Of a stretch of 64,000 bases of DNA, positions 12,447 to 26,004 are shown in pieces. The translations under genes and the position numbers were made by a program. The DNA is from Artocarpus heterophyllus (Eukaryota > Streptophyta > Magnoliopsida > Rosales > Moraceae). The stretch spans positions 124,001 to 188,000 of the forward strand of contig JAJQZP010000045.1 in NCBI GenBank assembly GCA_025403435.1, in the 5' to 3' direction. A model generated the notes under the pieces. That model saw nothing but the letters and a program-made list of their open reading frames with translations. It was not told the origin of the DNA and searched no databases. Positions within the stretch are counted from its first letter, which is position 1, and every line of letters begins with the position of its first letter.

Positions 12447-12606
12447 AAAAGTGTAAAAATAACATATTAGATGTGCTATTTTATTTTATACTCCAATACA
12501 TAAAGTTATCTAAAATACCTTTGATAAAAAAGGCATAAAAATAACATATTTAATGTGCTATTTCATTTTATACTCCAATACATGACGCTATCTAAAATGT
12601 TATATT
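12447..12606. repeat. Tandem pair of a dispersed 80-bp repeat
   Basis: Two adjacent units of about 80 bp share aaaaataacatatt, atgtgctatt and ttttatactccaatacat. A third, diverged unit lies at 45934-46020. It is followed in both places by an atgctataattattaaa block, so 12430-12710 and 45930-46115 are copies of one repeat family. Confidence 0.7.
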
Positions 12607-12710
12607 TGTCTTTTGTCATAATTATTAAATCTTGAAACTTATAAAAGTAAACTTTTAATATTAAAATAATCAAAAAGTAAAAATGCTATAATTATTAAAG
12701 CAAAAAAAAA

Positions 12711-14014
12711 AAAATCTAACAACCAATAAAAATTAAATGTTAAATTTGTTATATGCTAAACTTGGTAATAAATTTACAATCAAATTTAACGTATAATAAA
12801 TTTAGCATCAAAATGACATTACATTGGAGTATTTTTTTTTACTCAAATGCACATTAATTTAACATTATAACTAATATATTTATAATGCCAATACAAGTAC
12901 TTTAGAATGCCCCCAAGGTTTATTTTCTGATATACCACTATACGTTACAACTTCTTTTTGTTTAACAGGTACGAAACACCCATACTTTAGCGCCTAGTGC
13001 AACGGAAGTAGAGAGACGATCAATCATTTCGGCCTCTTTCAGATTCTACAATTATATTCACTTCATTGCAAGTGAGGCACAAATCTATTTCGTTCCCAGC
13101 CCAACAATTATCATGTGTCCATTTATTCCTCTTTTGATGTGGTCTAAAGCCGTCATTGTCCCAGATACTTTTTCCAGCCATCTAAACGCAAAATTGGACT
13201 TCAGATACATCTTTTTCGGTACGAATACTAATACCAATTTATAATGGTACCAGAGTGTTAACATAGCATATCCAATGTCTAATTCTGATTTGTGTTCCAA
13301 TGCATTAACCTTTGGAAGCTGTAAAAGTAATCTCTTAAATTTAAAATGCTTCGAAAATGCTAATATTGTAACGATAACAAATTAAAAATATCACCGCACC
13401 GATAGCGATCAAATGTTAAGATTTGGTAAGTGCTATCTTTAGCGCCAAATAAACCATATATAGCATGTGCCAAATTTAGCACCAAGCATGGCACTATATT
13501 GAAGAGTGATTTTCTACTCAAAAGCAAAAATTTGGCATTGTTGCACTCATTTGGCACTGTATTGGATATACTCTTGGCTACAACTTCACACTGCACGTAT
13601 TATTTCACTTCATTATTGAAAAGCAAGTTACAGCTATGGTGTGTAACATACAAGAACTGATAAATACGTCGTACTAGCACTAAAGCTCTTTTGAACTCAA
13701 AAGCGCACAAGAGATGCACCAGAAGTGGAGCTATTTAGCTCTCAGATTATGCTAATTTGCACTCCACCATATCCCTCTTAAAAGGACTGCAATCTGGTCT
13801 CTAGATCCCTTAAGACCATGTTAAACAGTAAAGTAGGGCCACACATATTTCAGGCTCAATGCATCCTGCTAATTCGTCAGAGAGCTTTGCAGGCTCGGTC
13901 GATCATCTGCTACTCTTTATGGAACAATTTAAGTTTAAAACCGGCATCTTCTCCTTTACATGAATGTAGACAAACCTAGTACGTGCTATCGAGTAAGACT
14001 AACGTAAAGCCCCA
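12711..14014. other. AT-rich DNA and 3' flank of the SirB1-like gene
   Basis: The part nearest 14014 is presumably the 3' UTR of the minus-strand gene. 13430-13600 has several tttggcac/gtgccaaa words that could pair, suggesting a small decayed MITE. No other gene is supported. Confidence 0.4.
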
Positions 14015-17000
14015 CTACCATGGTTCTGAGTTATTACCAAGAAAGTTCCGCACAAATGACTGACTGCTCCAACCTTGCTCCATGGCTATAAGATTGAGGC
14101 GCACCGTCAATTTCTCTGCAGCATCATCCTCCAAACTGCTCAACCAATCCAGTGACGGATTTTGCGGGGAAGAACTCTGCGGTGTTGGAATGAATTTTAG
14201 ATAACTAGAAATGTACAAAAGTCACAGAACATCTCTGAGAGAAGGAGAACTAACCCGTGATTCCTGATACAACTTCAGATATTTGAGTGCTTGCTCAAAA
14301 AATCCACAATGGTAGAGAAGAATGCTGTAATCTCTCAATTCCTTTGCATCATTTTTTAAGAGGATAAGACGTTCACAAGCTGTAAGAATGATGTTTCAAC
14401 AAAAAATAAGTACCAAGGGAAAAATGGGAGAAAGATAAAGAAAATAGCTATGTTTTGAAACATCCTACGTAAAACTCAGGATGGCAGTAGAATTCCAAGG
14501 ACTATAACTATAGACAAGTTAAATGAATTAAGATGGTTTTCTTTCTCTTGGTCATGATGATCGAGGGCAAGCACATAAGGTTGAAGTTAATTATTTTTCC
14601 ATTTTTAAAATTTAAAATAGACAAATTATTTTAGAACTTCATGAGTGGCTAAACAGTCATATAAAGCAAGCCTGCAAGGCAAAATGACGGTGATTAGCCC
14701 AACACATTAATCATCTCATGTTAGTCCCTTGGCTTAACATTACAAGCAACAAGAAATTATATAACATAACAGTCATTCTCTAGAATATATTTGGAAAAGG
14801 TTGAGTTTATTTCAAACCAGCTAAGGCGCGCCTCATATCCCCAAAGCACACACTGGTCCAAACTCCACGTTCTAGTCGATGTTGAGCAGCCTTAGCAAAT
14901 GCAAGCTGAGAACCACTGCAGGAGGCAAAGTGCATAAGTAACAAAACAGAACACCTCTTGAAAAAGACAAAAACAAAATATATATGGAAAGCATAAAAAA
15001 TATAAAAGGACTTTAGTAGAGATCAGTGATTCAGCAGTTGAACAATTTGCAACCAAAAGAGGAAAAAAAAAATTATATAAATGAAGTACCTATCCTCGTT
15101 AATGTTTGGTCTATTGACACAGTTAGTGGCACGTGCAGCCCTTAAGAACAAACTCCCCGTGCTATCATGTTGAAATGGCCAGAAAGCATCCTTCAAATTT
15201 CTCAATATCTGCACCCATGACCAGTTATGACGACCACAACTAACCTAGATATATGGCACACTAGCATATGAAAAATATTTTAGCCCAAATTTGCAATAAA
15301 CATATACTAGAGATGAAAGGAAACAACTATTTTCCCTTTTTTTTTTTTTTGAAAAATAAAAAGAAACTACTATCAAAATATTCTATGACTGCTGCAGGAA
15401 TTTCTCATATTTAATGCAACTAAATATCTTAAGCAAGCTAAGTTTATATACAGTTGTTTAGATAAGTCTCCTTCCAGGCAATCTTTGACACCATAATCAG
15501 CCTCTCCTAGGTCTCAGCATCCCCACTTGTGCCTCGAATATACCACCAATAAGGAGTAAGGAAGAAATTGTTTCCCCTTGTGGCAAGGTAAAGAAACAAA
15601 TATGGTACCATAATTGTTTGATCAGAAACCTAAAGTTTTTTTAAGAAGAAACAAATTGCAGAGGGCAAAAGACAGACAATCTTTCTTTTGCAAAAAAGAG
15701 AACCTAGAATTGGAGAGAGCAAAAGACAGACAAAGCAAAAGATAGACAATCTTTCTTCTGCAAAAAAGGGAACCTAAAATACAAGCACTAGCCAAGAAAC
15801 TCTCTCCAATAAAAGAGAATACCTACAATACAAGCACTAGAGAAGGAACAACTACATCATCCATAAAAATAACCAGCAACATACACAATATTGCGTACTT
15901 TATCAGAGTTAAACCAGCATACTTAATTATAGTGACATTATTTATGCAAATATGTAAAAGAAGAAAAACACATCAGGCAAGAAAAAATGGTCACCTCCAC
16001 AAGTAGGGCTTGTGATGTCATTATGTGCGCTTGATCAGATTCCTTACTTTTCTGTTTATGATAACCTCTGGGAAGACTCTGAAGATCGTGAGGAACAAAT
16101 ATCTCTGCATCAAAATCCAAAAGGCCCCATAAACGGAGCATTTTCAGAATCTCTGAGTATATAAGTGAAAGCATTGCCGTGGATCCTGAACGGTGAGTCA
16201 AAACCTGTTTGGAGAGTAAGATAAACTATTGAAACCAACGACCATGTATAGCTACCATTGTTTGAAAAATAAGCTTAAAATAAATAACAAAGATACAGTG
16301 TGAAGCATGTGGACAAGAGATCCAATACCGAGTGAAGATAAAGAGCTCGTGGCTCCAATTGATACTCCACACTGCTTCTTCGGAAACCCTGAAACAAGAA
16401 ACAATTGAAGAAAAGGCAACGACAATTAAATAAAGGCTAAAACTCTGACTAAATCATAATAAAATATATCCTTTCTAACGAACATTCGCTGCAACATGCT
16501 TCACACACATAGTTTAACTCTGACAAAAATTTAAGTTACCAGATCTATATCATAAACCAAATTTTTCATGCAAAATTCTTTCAAGATGAATTGCAAAGTT
16601 TGGTAGTTTCAACGAATAAAACCAAACAAGTTTCCATGGCATTATCCAATAATAAGACAATATAATTGTTATAATAATGACATGAGTGAAACAATAAGAA
16701 TATTAAAACATGAAGTTGTTCATCCTATCAAGTAGCACATAACATAATTAAGTCTAAACCGGTGCATTTTGTTTCTGACATAATTTGCAATTTAATTGTG
16801 AATAAAATCAACAAGTATACCTTCTGCTCATACAAATAGCTTTCTAAACTTTCGAAGAAATTCTCAGGCGACCACCTGAACGAGGAGCTGTAATGAGAGC
16901 AGTAACACATCGAGAGATCATCCAATCTGTCAATGAAAGCATCCACAGGGAGTGGAACGGACGAATGAGACACGAGGGAATCATCCTCTGCTGCTATGTA

Positions 17001-18151
17001 AAGTGCTGTTCTCCCCAAATCAACATATCTATTGATGCTAATGCTGGTTTCTCTCTCTATTTCAGAAAGCTTCTGAATCTGCGCGCAGAATCCTTCCCTA
17101 GCTTCCTGTTCAATGATTGGAAATGCACCCAATTTTCACAAAACAATCAAAATCCCATTTCAAACTGAGGACACTCCAAGGAAGTACGAAAACACCAGAG
17201 AGCCAAAAAACACTCGCTGGTGCTTTTAAATTACAGAGAAGAATAAGCACCCAAAATTTTTGCCTACATATTCACTTTGTAGGATGCAAAATGCATGTAT
17301 ATAATTTACAAGAGGGAATCTAAACACGAGCGATGATACACATCATGAAAAAATTTATCATCAACATCATGAATGCACACGTGTCAAAAAGCTCATTTGT
17401 TCTGTAAAACAGAAATTACTGTTAAAAAGCGTTTAGCAATGTTGTTCCAACTATATAGTTCGAACGGCAATCGCGTAAAGCTCTCACATACAATAGTATA
17501 AAACAAAGCAAGCTACAAGGTAAAGCTCTCGCATGCTACACTAAATTGGTCCCAACTTTTGGTTCTAACTGCGTTGCTGAAGGCACTCTAAACACTGTCT
17601 AGAAACGCAGTTTGAACAACAGAAACTGAAAGAAATGCATTTTAAGAATGCAAGCCAAATAAAATTAATCAATGAATAAATTAATGAAACATATCAAACA
17701 GTTTAATTGTGACATAAAATATTCAACGAAACAAATCAAACAGAGATACGAAATCAGAGTCTATTTCAAGAAAATGCACATACTTCAAGAAAAGAGGAAA
17801 ATCAAAATATGCATCTAAATTGATTATTAATTCTGGTAAAAAATTTAATTTTGTAACCAGTCACAATATATATAAGAAGAAAATTTAATTTAAAAAAAAA
17901 AGATAATTCAATATTCAACAGACCCTGGCATGGGACGTTTGGATTCCAGAAGAATCAAGAGCATCGTGGAGGGAAAACTTGAAGTCGCTGACTTTGCTGG
18001 GGGAGGCGGCCGAGAAGGATCCGCTGCGGCAGAGCACATGGAAACCCGAACGAGAGTGGCGATTTGAGGGTTGATTCTTTGAGGCGAAAGATGAATAGGC
18101 CGTGATCAGAGACGTTGAAGCAGGAGAAGCAGCAACCCAAGTCATGATCAT
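14015..18151 (-). CDS. SirB1-like protein (transglutaminase-core-2 and TPR domains), probably plastid-targeted
   Basis: Eight exons on the minus strand join in frame: 18151-17924, 17105-16821, 16388-16329, 16204-15995, 15208-15090, 14915-14818, 14379-14255 and 14176-14015. Together they give 428 residues and a TAG stop. All introns are GT-AG, for example AAG|GTATAC and ttgaacag|GAAGCT. Residues 1-60 are rich in S, A and R with almost no acidic residues, like a plastid transit peptide (inference). Residues about 80-262 match the SirB1 N-terminal/transglutaminase-core-2 fold: SINRYVDLGRTALYIAAED, then the VLTHRSGSTAMLSLIYSE block. Residues about 262-400 match its TPR-like tail: ILRNLKDAFW, MRRALAACERLILL, and RDYSILLYHCGFFEQALKYL. 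The family occurs in bacteria and plants and its biochemical role in plants is not settled. I cannot point to an intact transglutaminase Cys-His-Asp triad, so it may be a non-catalytic scaffold. Start chosen as the first ATG of the frame. Family assignment is firm; function is not. Confidence 0.88.
17429..17597. mobile_element. MITE-like insertion in intron 1 of the SirB1-like gene
   Basis: The ends gcgtttagcaatg and cactctaaacactg are a weak inverted pair. The inside has two gtaaagctctc(a/g)cat words, the signature of the dispersed MITE family best seen at 56922-57084. Confidence 0.5.
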
Positions 18152-18830
18152 CTATCTTCTATCAATAAAGCTAAGGAAATGGTAAGGTCAAAGGTCAAAC
18201 CAGAGACATATAATTTGATTATTACGACCATAAACTGAAAATTTAAAAATTAAAACAAAAAAAGAAAGATAATGATGAAAGCCCAACAGGCGTTGTTATT
18301 TTTAAGTCCCTTTCGATTCCAATTCAATGGCGTAGCAGAATTTTATAGAAATTTGAATATTAGCGAAAATAAACCACTGACCTTAAACGGAAGGAAGAGA
18401 GATGGAAATTCAGAAAATGTTTTTGTCGGACGATGTTGAAGAGGAATTGTTTAATGAATGATGACGAGATTTGAAGAAGATGAACAATGATTGATTCAAG
18501 CTTGATGGATGGAAGAAGGCTTTGGGGGTGCCAGGGTGTATGGGAACGCCAGAAAGATATTTTTTTCTCTAACAAATCGGTCCGCACGATGAGCAAAAGG
18601 ATCTGGTTGTATTGATAGGTACGCCTAGATGATTTTTTTTTGCTTTTATAGAGTTCAAAAATGATGATTTTTTTTTTTTTTTATTAACGTTGACTCGTGA
18701 AGATGATATTTTTAACAAGAAAAGAAAAACGGGAAGAATGGTTTGATTGGCACATTTGTTTTGTTTTTTTTTTCTTTTTGGTGATGAATTATATATATAT
18801 ATATATACACACACACGCATACACCGACAA
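18152..18830 (-). promoter_or_regulatory. Upstream region of the SirB1-like gene
   Basis: This is the 5' UTR and promoter by position. A TGGGCT site-II-type word on the minus strand (18280-18285) is common upstream of plant organelle and growth genes, but one short word is weak evidence. No clear TATA box is seen close to the start. An (AT)n/(AC)n microsatellite lies at 18788-18816. Confidence 0.4.
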
Positions 18831-20396
18831 GTTACAAGATAGATCGGATATTATTGTAGCAAGTTGGGGTACATAAAATCTAGATGCAAGTGTGGAAAGA
18901 AATGAAAGAGGCAAATGTGTTGGGTTGTAAATGCAAATGACGATGACAAATGAGAACAACTTATTTGATTGTAAGTGTCTGTGCTTTAATTATAAATTGA
19001 GAGTTAAAGTCACGTTTAATTTCACTTAAAAATAGTAGTATTTTTATGTTATTAGAATTATTCAATAGACCTGTATACCACGTCGCCTATTCAATAAAAA
19101 TAACATTTGATCTTTTTATTTATGTCAACTTTTTGTTATTCATTTTCTCTTTTTTAGAATGGTTGGATCAAATTCACTATAATTATCTTTACCTAAATAG
19201 TAAAATAATTAAAACTAAGTCTACAACAAAACTAAAGGACAATAAATTAAAAACGCCAGCAAAATTAAATGACAAAAAACTAGACAGAAGGAGAATGAAA
19301 AAGGACCAATATTGTGAGACACGAAAAGAGATGAATTGAACAATACCAAAAGAGTTAATTACATGATTATATCTACTAGTTTTAATTATTTCTCTATTTA
19401 TCCTTCTATTTCTAAAAGATACAAAGATATCTTTTGAATTTGACAAATGGTTCGATTTTATCCATCAAAGACTTTTTGGACAAAAAACATAAAGATAAGA
19501 CAAAGATACTCTTAATTAAACAAAATTTATTTCTTAAATATATTTTTCTTCTTAATAAAAATTTTTAAAAAATATCTTAACATTTAAAAAGTCATAAAAC
19601 TTAAGTTCTTTTATTTGAAGTTTGATGTTTTATTCTAGGATTTTTTTATGTTTTTAAATCTACAAGATATTTTTCATAACCGTTTAAGGGCAATTATGTC
19701 ATTTTGCTCAATTTTTTATATTCATAAGGATGAATTGAAATAAGTATTTTAAATTCAAAAGATATCTTTATAGTTTTTTAAAAAAGAGAAAATAAATTAA
19801 AAAATAGTTAAAACTAAGAGTTATAATTATATAACCAACCCAATACCAAAAATATTTAAAGACAACAAATTAGGGAAAATGATAGCAGAAGCTAGATGGA
19901 ATGAACAGACTAGAGAGTATAGAACATAATCAAATAATCAGAAGGACAGTAACAAAAGTTAACAATAAGAAACTCAAAAAAGGTTAAAAAAATAATAGAA
20001 AAAAAAATAAAGATGTCATTAACGGGTAGAAGAAGGTCATTTTTCACTTCAAATGTGATCCAATAGTTCAAAAGTAAAAAATATTAGGGACCAAAATATA
20101 AGAGATCCTAACAGTAAGAAGATGCCAGGTTGAAGACAAAAATGACGATGTATTTTTGGCGTCATTGTTGCTGAATAAACAAAAAGTAGACAAGTAGCAT
20201 CCATTTAGAAAATCAGTTGGAACATATATTTTAAATTTAAGAACTGTAGCAGGTGAGAGCTTTACACTATAGCAAATTTTTGCATTTTACTGTAGCTTTT
20301 GAGAGCTTTACGTTATTCATGATTATAATTGATGGGTTGAAACTGATGTTGTAAATACCCTATTAAAGACGAGAGCGAGAGATGACATGTTGAAGA
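18831..20396. other. AT-rich non-coding stretch
   Basis: No gene is recognised. The open frames around 19046-19446 are AT-rich and overlap on both strands. About 20215-20345 carries gagagctttac words and looks like a decayed copy of the MITE family at 56922. Confidence 0.4.
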
Positions 20397-20401
20397 ATAG
20401 G
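20397..20401. repeat. Left target-site duplication of the Tat element (ATAGG)
   Basis: Identical to 38408-38412, directly outside the two LTR ends. Confidence 0.85.
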
Positions 20402-20650
20402 TGTTGGAGGTATGCTCGGCACTCTTTTTCTAAAGATATCTCATCGGCTGTCCAACCACCCTGCTTAGACAGCATCGTTTCTCATACATCCACAAAGTCC
20501 CTTTTGATCGACACTTCGTCCTAAGATGCTCCCTAAGGCCTCCACTGGCCACCATGCAAGACATCCCCTCATCGGGAAGAACATGTGCTTGGGACAAATG
20601 GATATGGCCTGCATCCAAGCAGCAACTCGTCTTCAAAGGTTGACACACGG
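20402..20650 (+). repeat. 5' LTR of the Tat element, left piece
   Basis: It matches 37732-37990 throughout: tgttggaggtatgctcggc against tgttgggggtgtgttcgat, then gacatct(c), ccatgcaag, gaagaa(c/t)atgtgctc and atatggcctgcatcca. It stops abruptly at cacgg, where the nested element begins. Confidence 0.88.
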
Positions 20651-23600
20651 TGTAACGACAGGAAAAAATCTAAAAATTAATAAACATGATTAATTAAGGA
20701 TTTTTTTAAAATTTCTTGGTTAAGTACTTGAAATGTTATGATAGTGTATTAAAATAGTTATTTTTAATGTGCTAAACTAAAGGTTTATGATTCATTAATT
20801 TCTTGTATGAGCCATAGTGGTGGCAATTATAAGACTCTTAATTTAAAAGATTTAAATTGAGATTATGTAATAAAAGTGAAATTTTTCAACTTACCATGAT
20901 TATGTGAAAATTCCTATATGATATCAGTTCAATAAGAGTACAGTTATGTGTACATGAATTTTAAGTTTACGGATCAAGAATTTGATCAAACCGACCATGA
21001 TACATATAGGCATCAAAGACCAGCAATGGTGCCTATATATATATATATACTTGAAAATTCAAAAAAAGGAAGAAGAGAAAATCTCACAAAAAAATCCGAA
21101 CTCTCTTTCTCTACTTTCTCTCTCTATATTTTCTCTCTCCTCCAACTTGGTCAAGATTTTGGCATCCGTTTTCGACACCTCTTGTACCACTGGAAAGCTT
21201 TGGACGAGCTGAGTCCAACGAGGTGCCGTGCCGCCCAAAAAGCAGCCGAAGGAAGCCGCACATGCTGCCTAAAGTGGCGGAGAAACCCAAACTTTTCGGC
21301 GAGATATCTTTGCCGTCCAACGTCCGATCGACGTGATTCTTGTTCATACACGACCATCGCGATGAGAGGAACAAAACCAACCCTTGGTGGTAGCTCAACA
21401 ATAGTCGAATTGCTCCGTTCGTCTACCGCCACCTTGCGTCTCCACACCAAGGTGGAACTCTACCTTGCCGGAGGAGGTGGCCGACACCACCCCTCCCAAT
21501 GGATTCAGAGGATCAGGGGGAATAAAACCCCTCGATCAATTGCACCGAAAGAGCCTGTTTCATCGAAGAACGACCAACGCCGCCATGGGCCACCGCGAGT
21601 TCTTCAATTTCGTCAATTTTGACAGCGTTGAGGGGCTGCAATGGAGGGGAAACATTCAAAGGAGGATGGGTAGCAAAAGCCTTCAGCCAATTTCGGGTTT
21701 TCATCATCGGAGAATCAAGATCAGAATCTCCATTTTTGGCCGCCCACTTTGAGCTCTGACCTGCTATGTTAGAGGTAGAATTAGGCAAAATTGACACCGC
21801 CATTTGACTCAAAAGGGTTGAATTAGGGGGGGTTGGTCCGAGTCCAGCCACCAACGGAGCCCGATTGACGCCTGTCAAAGTCGGTCAACGACGACTTTGG
21901 ATTTTTGTGATCCGGACCTCCGATTGAAGATCCGAGACAGCCTCCCGACTCGTTTCAACACTCTGAACGCGATGGTGACCTCTGTTTGAGTTAATTCCAC
22001 TATGGTGAAAATCGTTTGGTACCGACGGCACATGGATTGAGGCGATTCAAACTGCAGTAACGGAGTCTAGAATGACGTTTCCAGTAATGTAAGATTTCTA
22101 GAAAGCATTCCTAGCCATTCATGGTTGCTCGAGGAGCACTGTAGATGATGCTTCATATACTGTAGATACAGCGAGGTACAACTAGACCTGCGTAGCTCGA
22201 AGTCCAAGTAAGTAGGAATCTCGCCTACAGTGTGAATAGTTTTAAAATAAGATATTTTAAATGTGTTCATAAAAAGTTATGAAATGCATGATCAGTGATT
22301 GTTACACTATTTTATGTTAGAATGGGTATTATGTTATGATTTATTATGATATGTTACTATGATGTTATGATTAATGTGTGATGAATGCAATAGGTTTTAG
22401 AATAAAAGTTATGATTTGCAAAATGTGTTTGCGTTTTATGTTGCATTTGTTATGCAATTGGTTTTACAATACAAGCTATAAATTGCAAGTACGTTGCATA
22501 TGATGTGATTGCATTTGATATGCTCACTAAAGTTAATAAGAAGGTATTGTAAATAAAAAAAGAAAGTGTCGTACCAACCTCTTTGTTGTGAGGTAATGAA
22601 AGTAAAGTTAAAGTTTGACCTCCTAGATGTGGGTATATGACCTCGAAGTTTGATAGTCTTAAGTCTTCCACAAGGGAAGCATCATGTTTATGATCTCATG
22701 ATTAATGATGTTGGTACGAACACTAAAGCAAAATAAGGAAAGTTAAAGTGAGATACAGAAAGATAAGGAACAAAGATAAAAAGTTAAAATAAGATAAGGA
22801 AAGTTATGGAACAAAGATAAGAGTTAAAGTAAAGAATGAATGATTATAGGATGTTCATAATTAAGCATAAAACGAGTTCACAAGATAGCATAAAATGTTC
22901 ATGCATATTTTTATTAAAATGATTTTTAATTATGTTTTGCGAGACTGATTTTCTACTTACTGAGTGAAAGCTCCTTTAAGTATGTTCATGCTATAGGTAA
23001 GAAAACCTGTCAGCGACATTTGTTGGACGGTGGTAAGCGGTAGACGAACTGTAGAGATGGGTATAGATACCACTATGGTATTTTTCCGTTGCCGAAAGAA
23101 AAATGTTATTTTTCCACTATTTGATATAGTACTTTCAAAGTTTAAGAAAGTTGAAGTTAAGAAATGTTTTCAAAGTTTAAGTTATATTTTACGAAATGTT
23201 TTATCCAATTGTAAAGTTAAGTTTTAAGCTATGTTTCAGTAAATGTTTCTTATTAAGTTTTAAGAAACGATTCAAAAAGGGTTTTAAAGGCATTGATTGA
23301 GCGAGGTCTCAACTTGAAATGCGACAATAGTCGCAACAGTTTTGAAGTATGTTTTAAGGAATGTTTCAAAGGAAGTAATTCTTAAAAAATTATCTTCATG
23401 TTTATAAGAAAAGTTTTAAGGATATTTTATTATTATATGTTTCAAGAGATTAATGTTATGAGGTATGCAAGGCAAGTTTTTACGAATTATGGATACGTTA
23501 AACCGTAATGATTACTATGTGATTTTTTTTCATGTTTGAGAAATTAATGTTAATATGTTAGTTTACGAAATTATGTTCTGAGAAATGATTGATATTTCTT

Positions 23601-23969
23601 TCAAGATTATATATTACGAATTCTTTATTATCAAGAATTCATTTGAAATAATTATGTTTAAGGTACTTTTGCATTTTGTTAATGCATAATGTTTTACAGT
23701 TTAAGTTATAAGTTTTATTATGCATTTGTTATGCAATAAGCTTTAAAGAGAACAAGTTATGACTTGCAGTGTGTTTGCAAATGTTATACAAGATATTTTT
23801 AAAAAATGTTTTCATTTATTATGCATAAAGATATAAAGATCAAGTAAAGGTTTGCAATGTATTTGAAAGGAAAATTTTTATTCCGTAATTTTCAGTACTT
23901 AATGTTAAAGTATGTTGAAATTACGATTATGTTCAAGTTAAGTGACGGCCATGTAGGCGGGTCGTTACA
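20651..23969 (+). repeat. 5' LTR of the nested element
   Basis: Aligns over its full length with 26005-29348, with roughly one difference in twenty bases in the first hundred by eye. A TATA-like tract (21033-21050) sits before the pyrimidine-rich transcript start region. A GC-rich block (21150-21900) contains overlapping open frames on both strands, the longest 224 codons. I treat these as LTR sequence, not genes. Confidence 0.9.
21033..21050 (+). promoter_or_regulatory. TATA box of the nested 5' LTR
   Basis: ctatatatatatatatac lies about 400 bp into the LTR. The same position in the 3' LTR is ctatatatataaata (26388-26401). A likely U3/R border lies about 30 bp downstream. Confidence 0.65.
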
Positions 23970-23970
23970 T

Positions 23971-23982
23971 TGGTATCAGAGC
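23971..23982 (+). other. Primer-binding site (tRNA-Met type)
   Basis: TGGTATCAGAGC lies 1 bp after the 5' LTR end. It is the standard plant primer site complementary to initiator tRNA-Met. Confidence 0.88.
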
Positions 23983-25990
23983 GGATATCTTGCCATTCAC
24001 TCCACGTTTTCACGTTTTTGCTTCGCCATAGTCTAAGTAAGTTACGTAAATTAAATGTTATGTTAAGTTATGTTAGATGATATGCATTGACTTTTAGTAC
24101 AACAGCAACCGAGTTATCGACATGCAAGCTTGATTTTTGATGTCCCCATTAGGGACCAACGTTAAGCCTAGCTGCCACGATATGTCGAATCACGGGAAGC
24201 TATAATTGGTGCTAGCTTCCTAAGACAGCTAAACAACATGTAGAATCACGTGGATGCTTGAACCAACGCTTCAAGATGATTGACACTTAGAGTACTAATT
24301 CGGGCGAGAATGTCTGGATCTATAACTATAGAAAAGGTTGATTGACTAATCGACTGAGGATCTAGAGAGTTAAGATCTAGGTAGCTAAGCCTCGGAAAAG
24401 AAACGAAGCTCATGGATCTTTTTCAATTTCATTACTAACCTATGGATGAAGCCGCTCCTTATGCATAGAAGCGGATCCTCACTAAAAGATGATTCTATTA
24501 GTGGATAAATAACACCCCTTAATCTGCCACGAGAACAAAGGGAGTCACAGTTAGCATACGTGAGGGACACGAGAATGAAATCTTTTTCAAAGAATCACCC
24601 CTAAAGGCGATGTCAAAGCATTTCTCCGAAGCACGAACGAGCACTTAGAGAGAACTTTCTAGCTTGAACTGTTAACAAGAATATCAATATCCGATTTAGA
24701 AATGACGTAAAAAGACAGATAGACATAATACCACTACGGGGTTTAGTGGTGTGATATATCATACGATTAAGCAAGTGTACATATAGTATAAGAAGTAAGA
24801 TTTATATGTGGATGATAGAAGTTTCCGATAAGAAAAACTTTATGTTATGTGACCTGTTGAAGGCGAATAAAGTCTCGATCTTAACAAAGGTCTATGATAT
24901 GCAATAATTGCTAAAGAAAGAAGTTTAGCAATTTTATGCTCTGAAAGTATGATTGATATATGCATGAATGTTATGAACTATGATTGTTGTATGTATCATA
25001 AATGTGACATGACTTAAAGTATTATATGAATATGATATGAAATAGTTGCTATCCAAAGAAGAAAAATGTATAGCAACTCTATGACATGAAAATATGAATG
25101 TTATGTGTATGTATGATAAGAATACGAATGATATGAGTATGAGGAATATGTGAAAGCATGATATGTGAAAGTATGATATGAATGACATGTATATGTATGA
25201 TATGTTTATGAATATGATATGTAAGTACGATATGTATACGAGAGAATGATATGGATATAAATGTTATGATTGATGCTTGTTATCTAGAGTATAATAAGAT
25301 ATAGTATATAAGTACAATACCATGTAGTGTATAATGAATATGCACAATAAGGTCTATAGGAAACCCATTAAGGATATAATCTCCAATTTGCCTATAGGAA
25401 GCCAGAAGAATTTACTATAAGACACACTAATTTCGATTAGAAATCATGAGAACGATATAGATAATCAAGTAGAATTTAGAAATTTCTCATGACCAACAGA
25501 GAGGTCACAAGAGCAGAGCCAAGAGAAAGACTCTACGAATACAGAAAAGACAAGAGCGAATTTTTCCTTTTCTTGCACCCTAAGGAAAGGCGAGACATGT
25601 TCAAGAAAGATATGAAAGGTTAAACTTAAGTGTTATGAACCTTTAGAAGTTTTTAGATAAGTACATAAACATGTTTTAGATAGTCATTATTATTGGTCTG
25701 AAATGACTATATGATAAAAGGCCTATAGACTGAGCAATAGAAAGATGAACTTACTGGCCAGTTTTTATGTACCAGATCATGATCTATGTGCGAATACGCA
25801 ACCTAAGATACGAAATAGGATTGGTATAAGTCCTGGAACAAGAGAAAGATGGCTTTAGGAAAAGAGGCCATATTTCCATATTAAGATGTTTGGGGCAAAG
25901 CTGCTAAAAAGAAAGAAAGCCCAATAAGATTAAGTCACAGTGCCATAGGATACCTTTAGTTTGTCCTAATTTTTGAGGATGAAAATTTTA
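23983..25990 (+). mobile_element. Interior of the nested element, no coding capacity seen
   Basis: No conserved retroelement motif is found. 24940-25260 is a run of atgatatg and tatgaatatgatatg words, an internally repetitive AT-rich block. All open frames are short. Confidence 0.7.
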
Positions 25991-26004
25991 TAAGGTGGGT
26001 AGAT
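25991..26004 (+). other. Polypurine tract of the nested element
   Basis: taaggtgggtagat lies directly before the TGTAACGACC start of the 3' LTR, the usual site for plus-strand priming. Confidence 0.65.

Noticed and set aside
16893..17323. Plus-strand open frames opposite exon 2 of the SirB1-like gene
   Set aside because: They are shadows of the real minus-strand coding exon.
18360..18820. Minus-strand frames upstream of the SirB1-like gene
   Set aside because: Composition is that of leader or microsatellite DNA; no conserved sequence.
21111..21450. Minus-strand frames of 96 and 99 codons, similar to one at 26462-26752
   Set aside because: The similarity is explained by the two LTRs being copies of each other, so it is not independent evidence of coding.
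20948..21622. 224-codon open frame on the plus strand
   Set aside because: It lies wholly inside the LTR of the nested element and overlaps open frames on the other strand. The second LTR copy breaks it, and no family is recognised.
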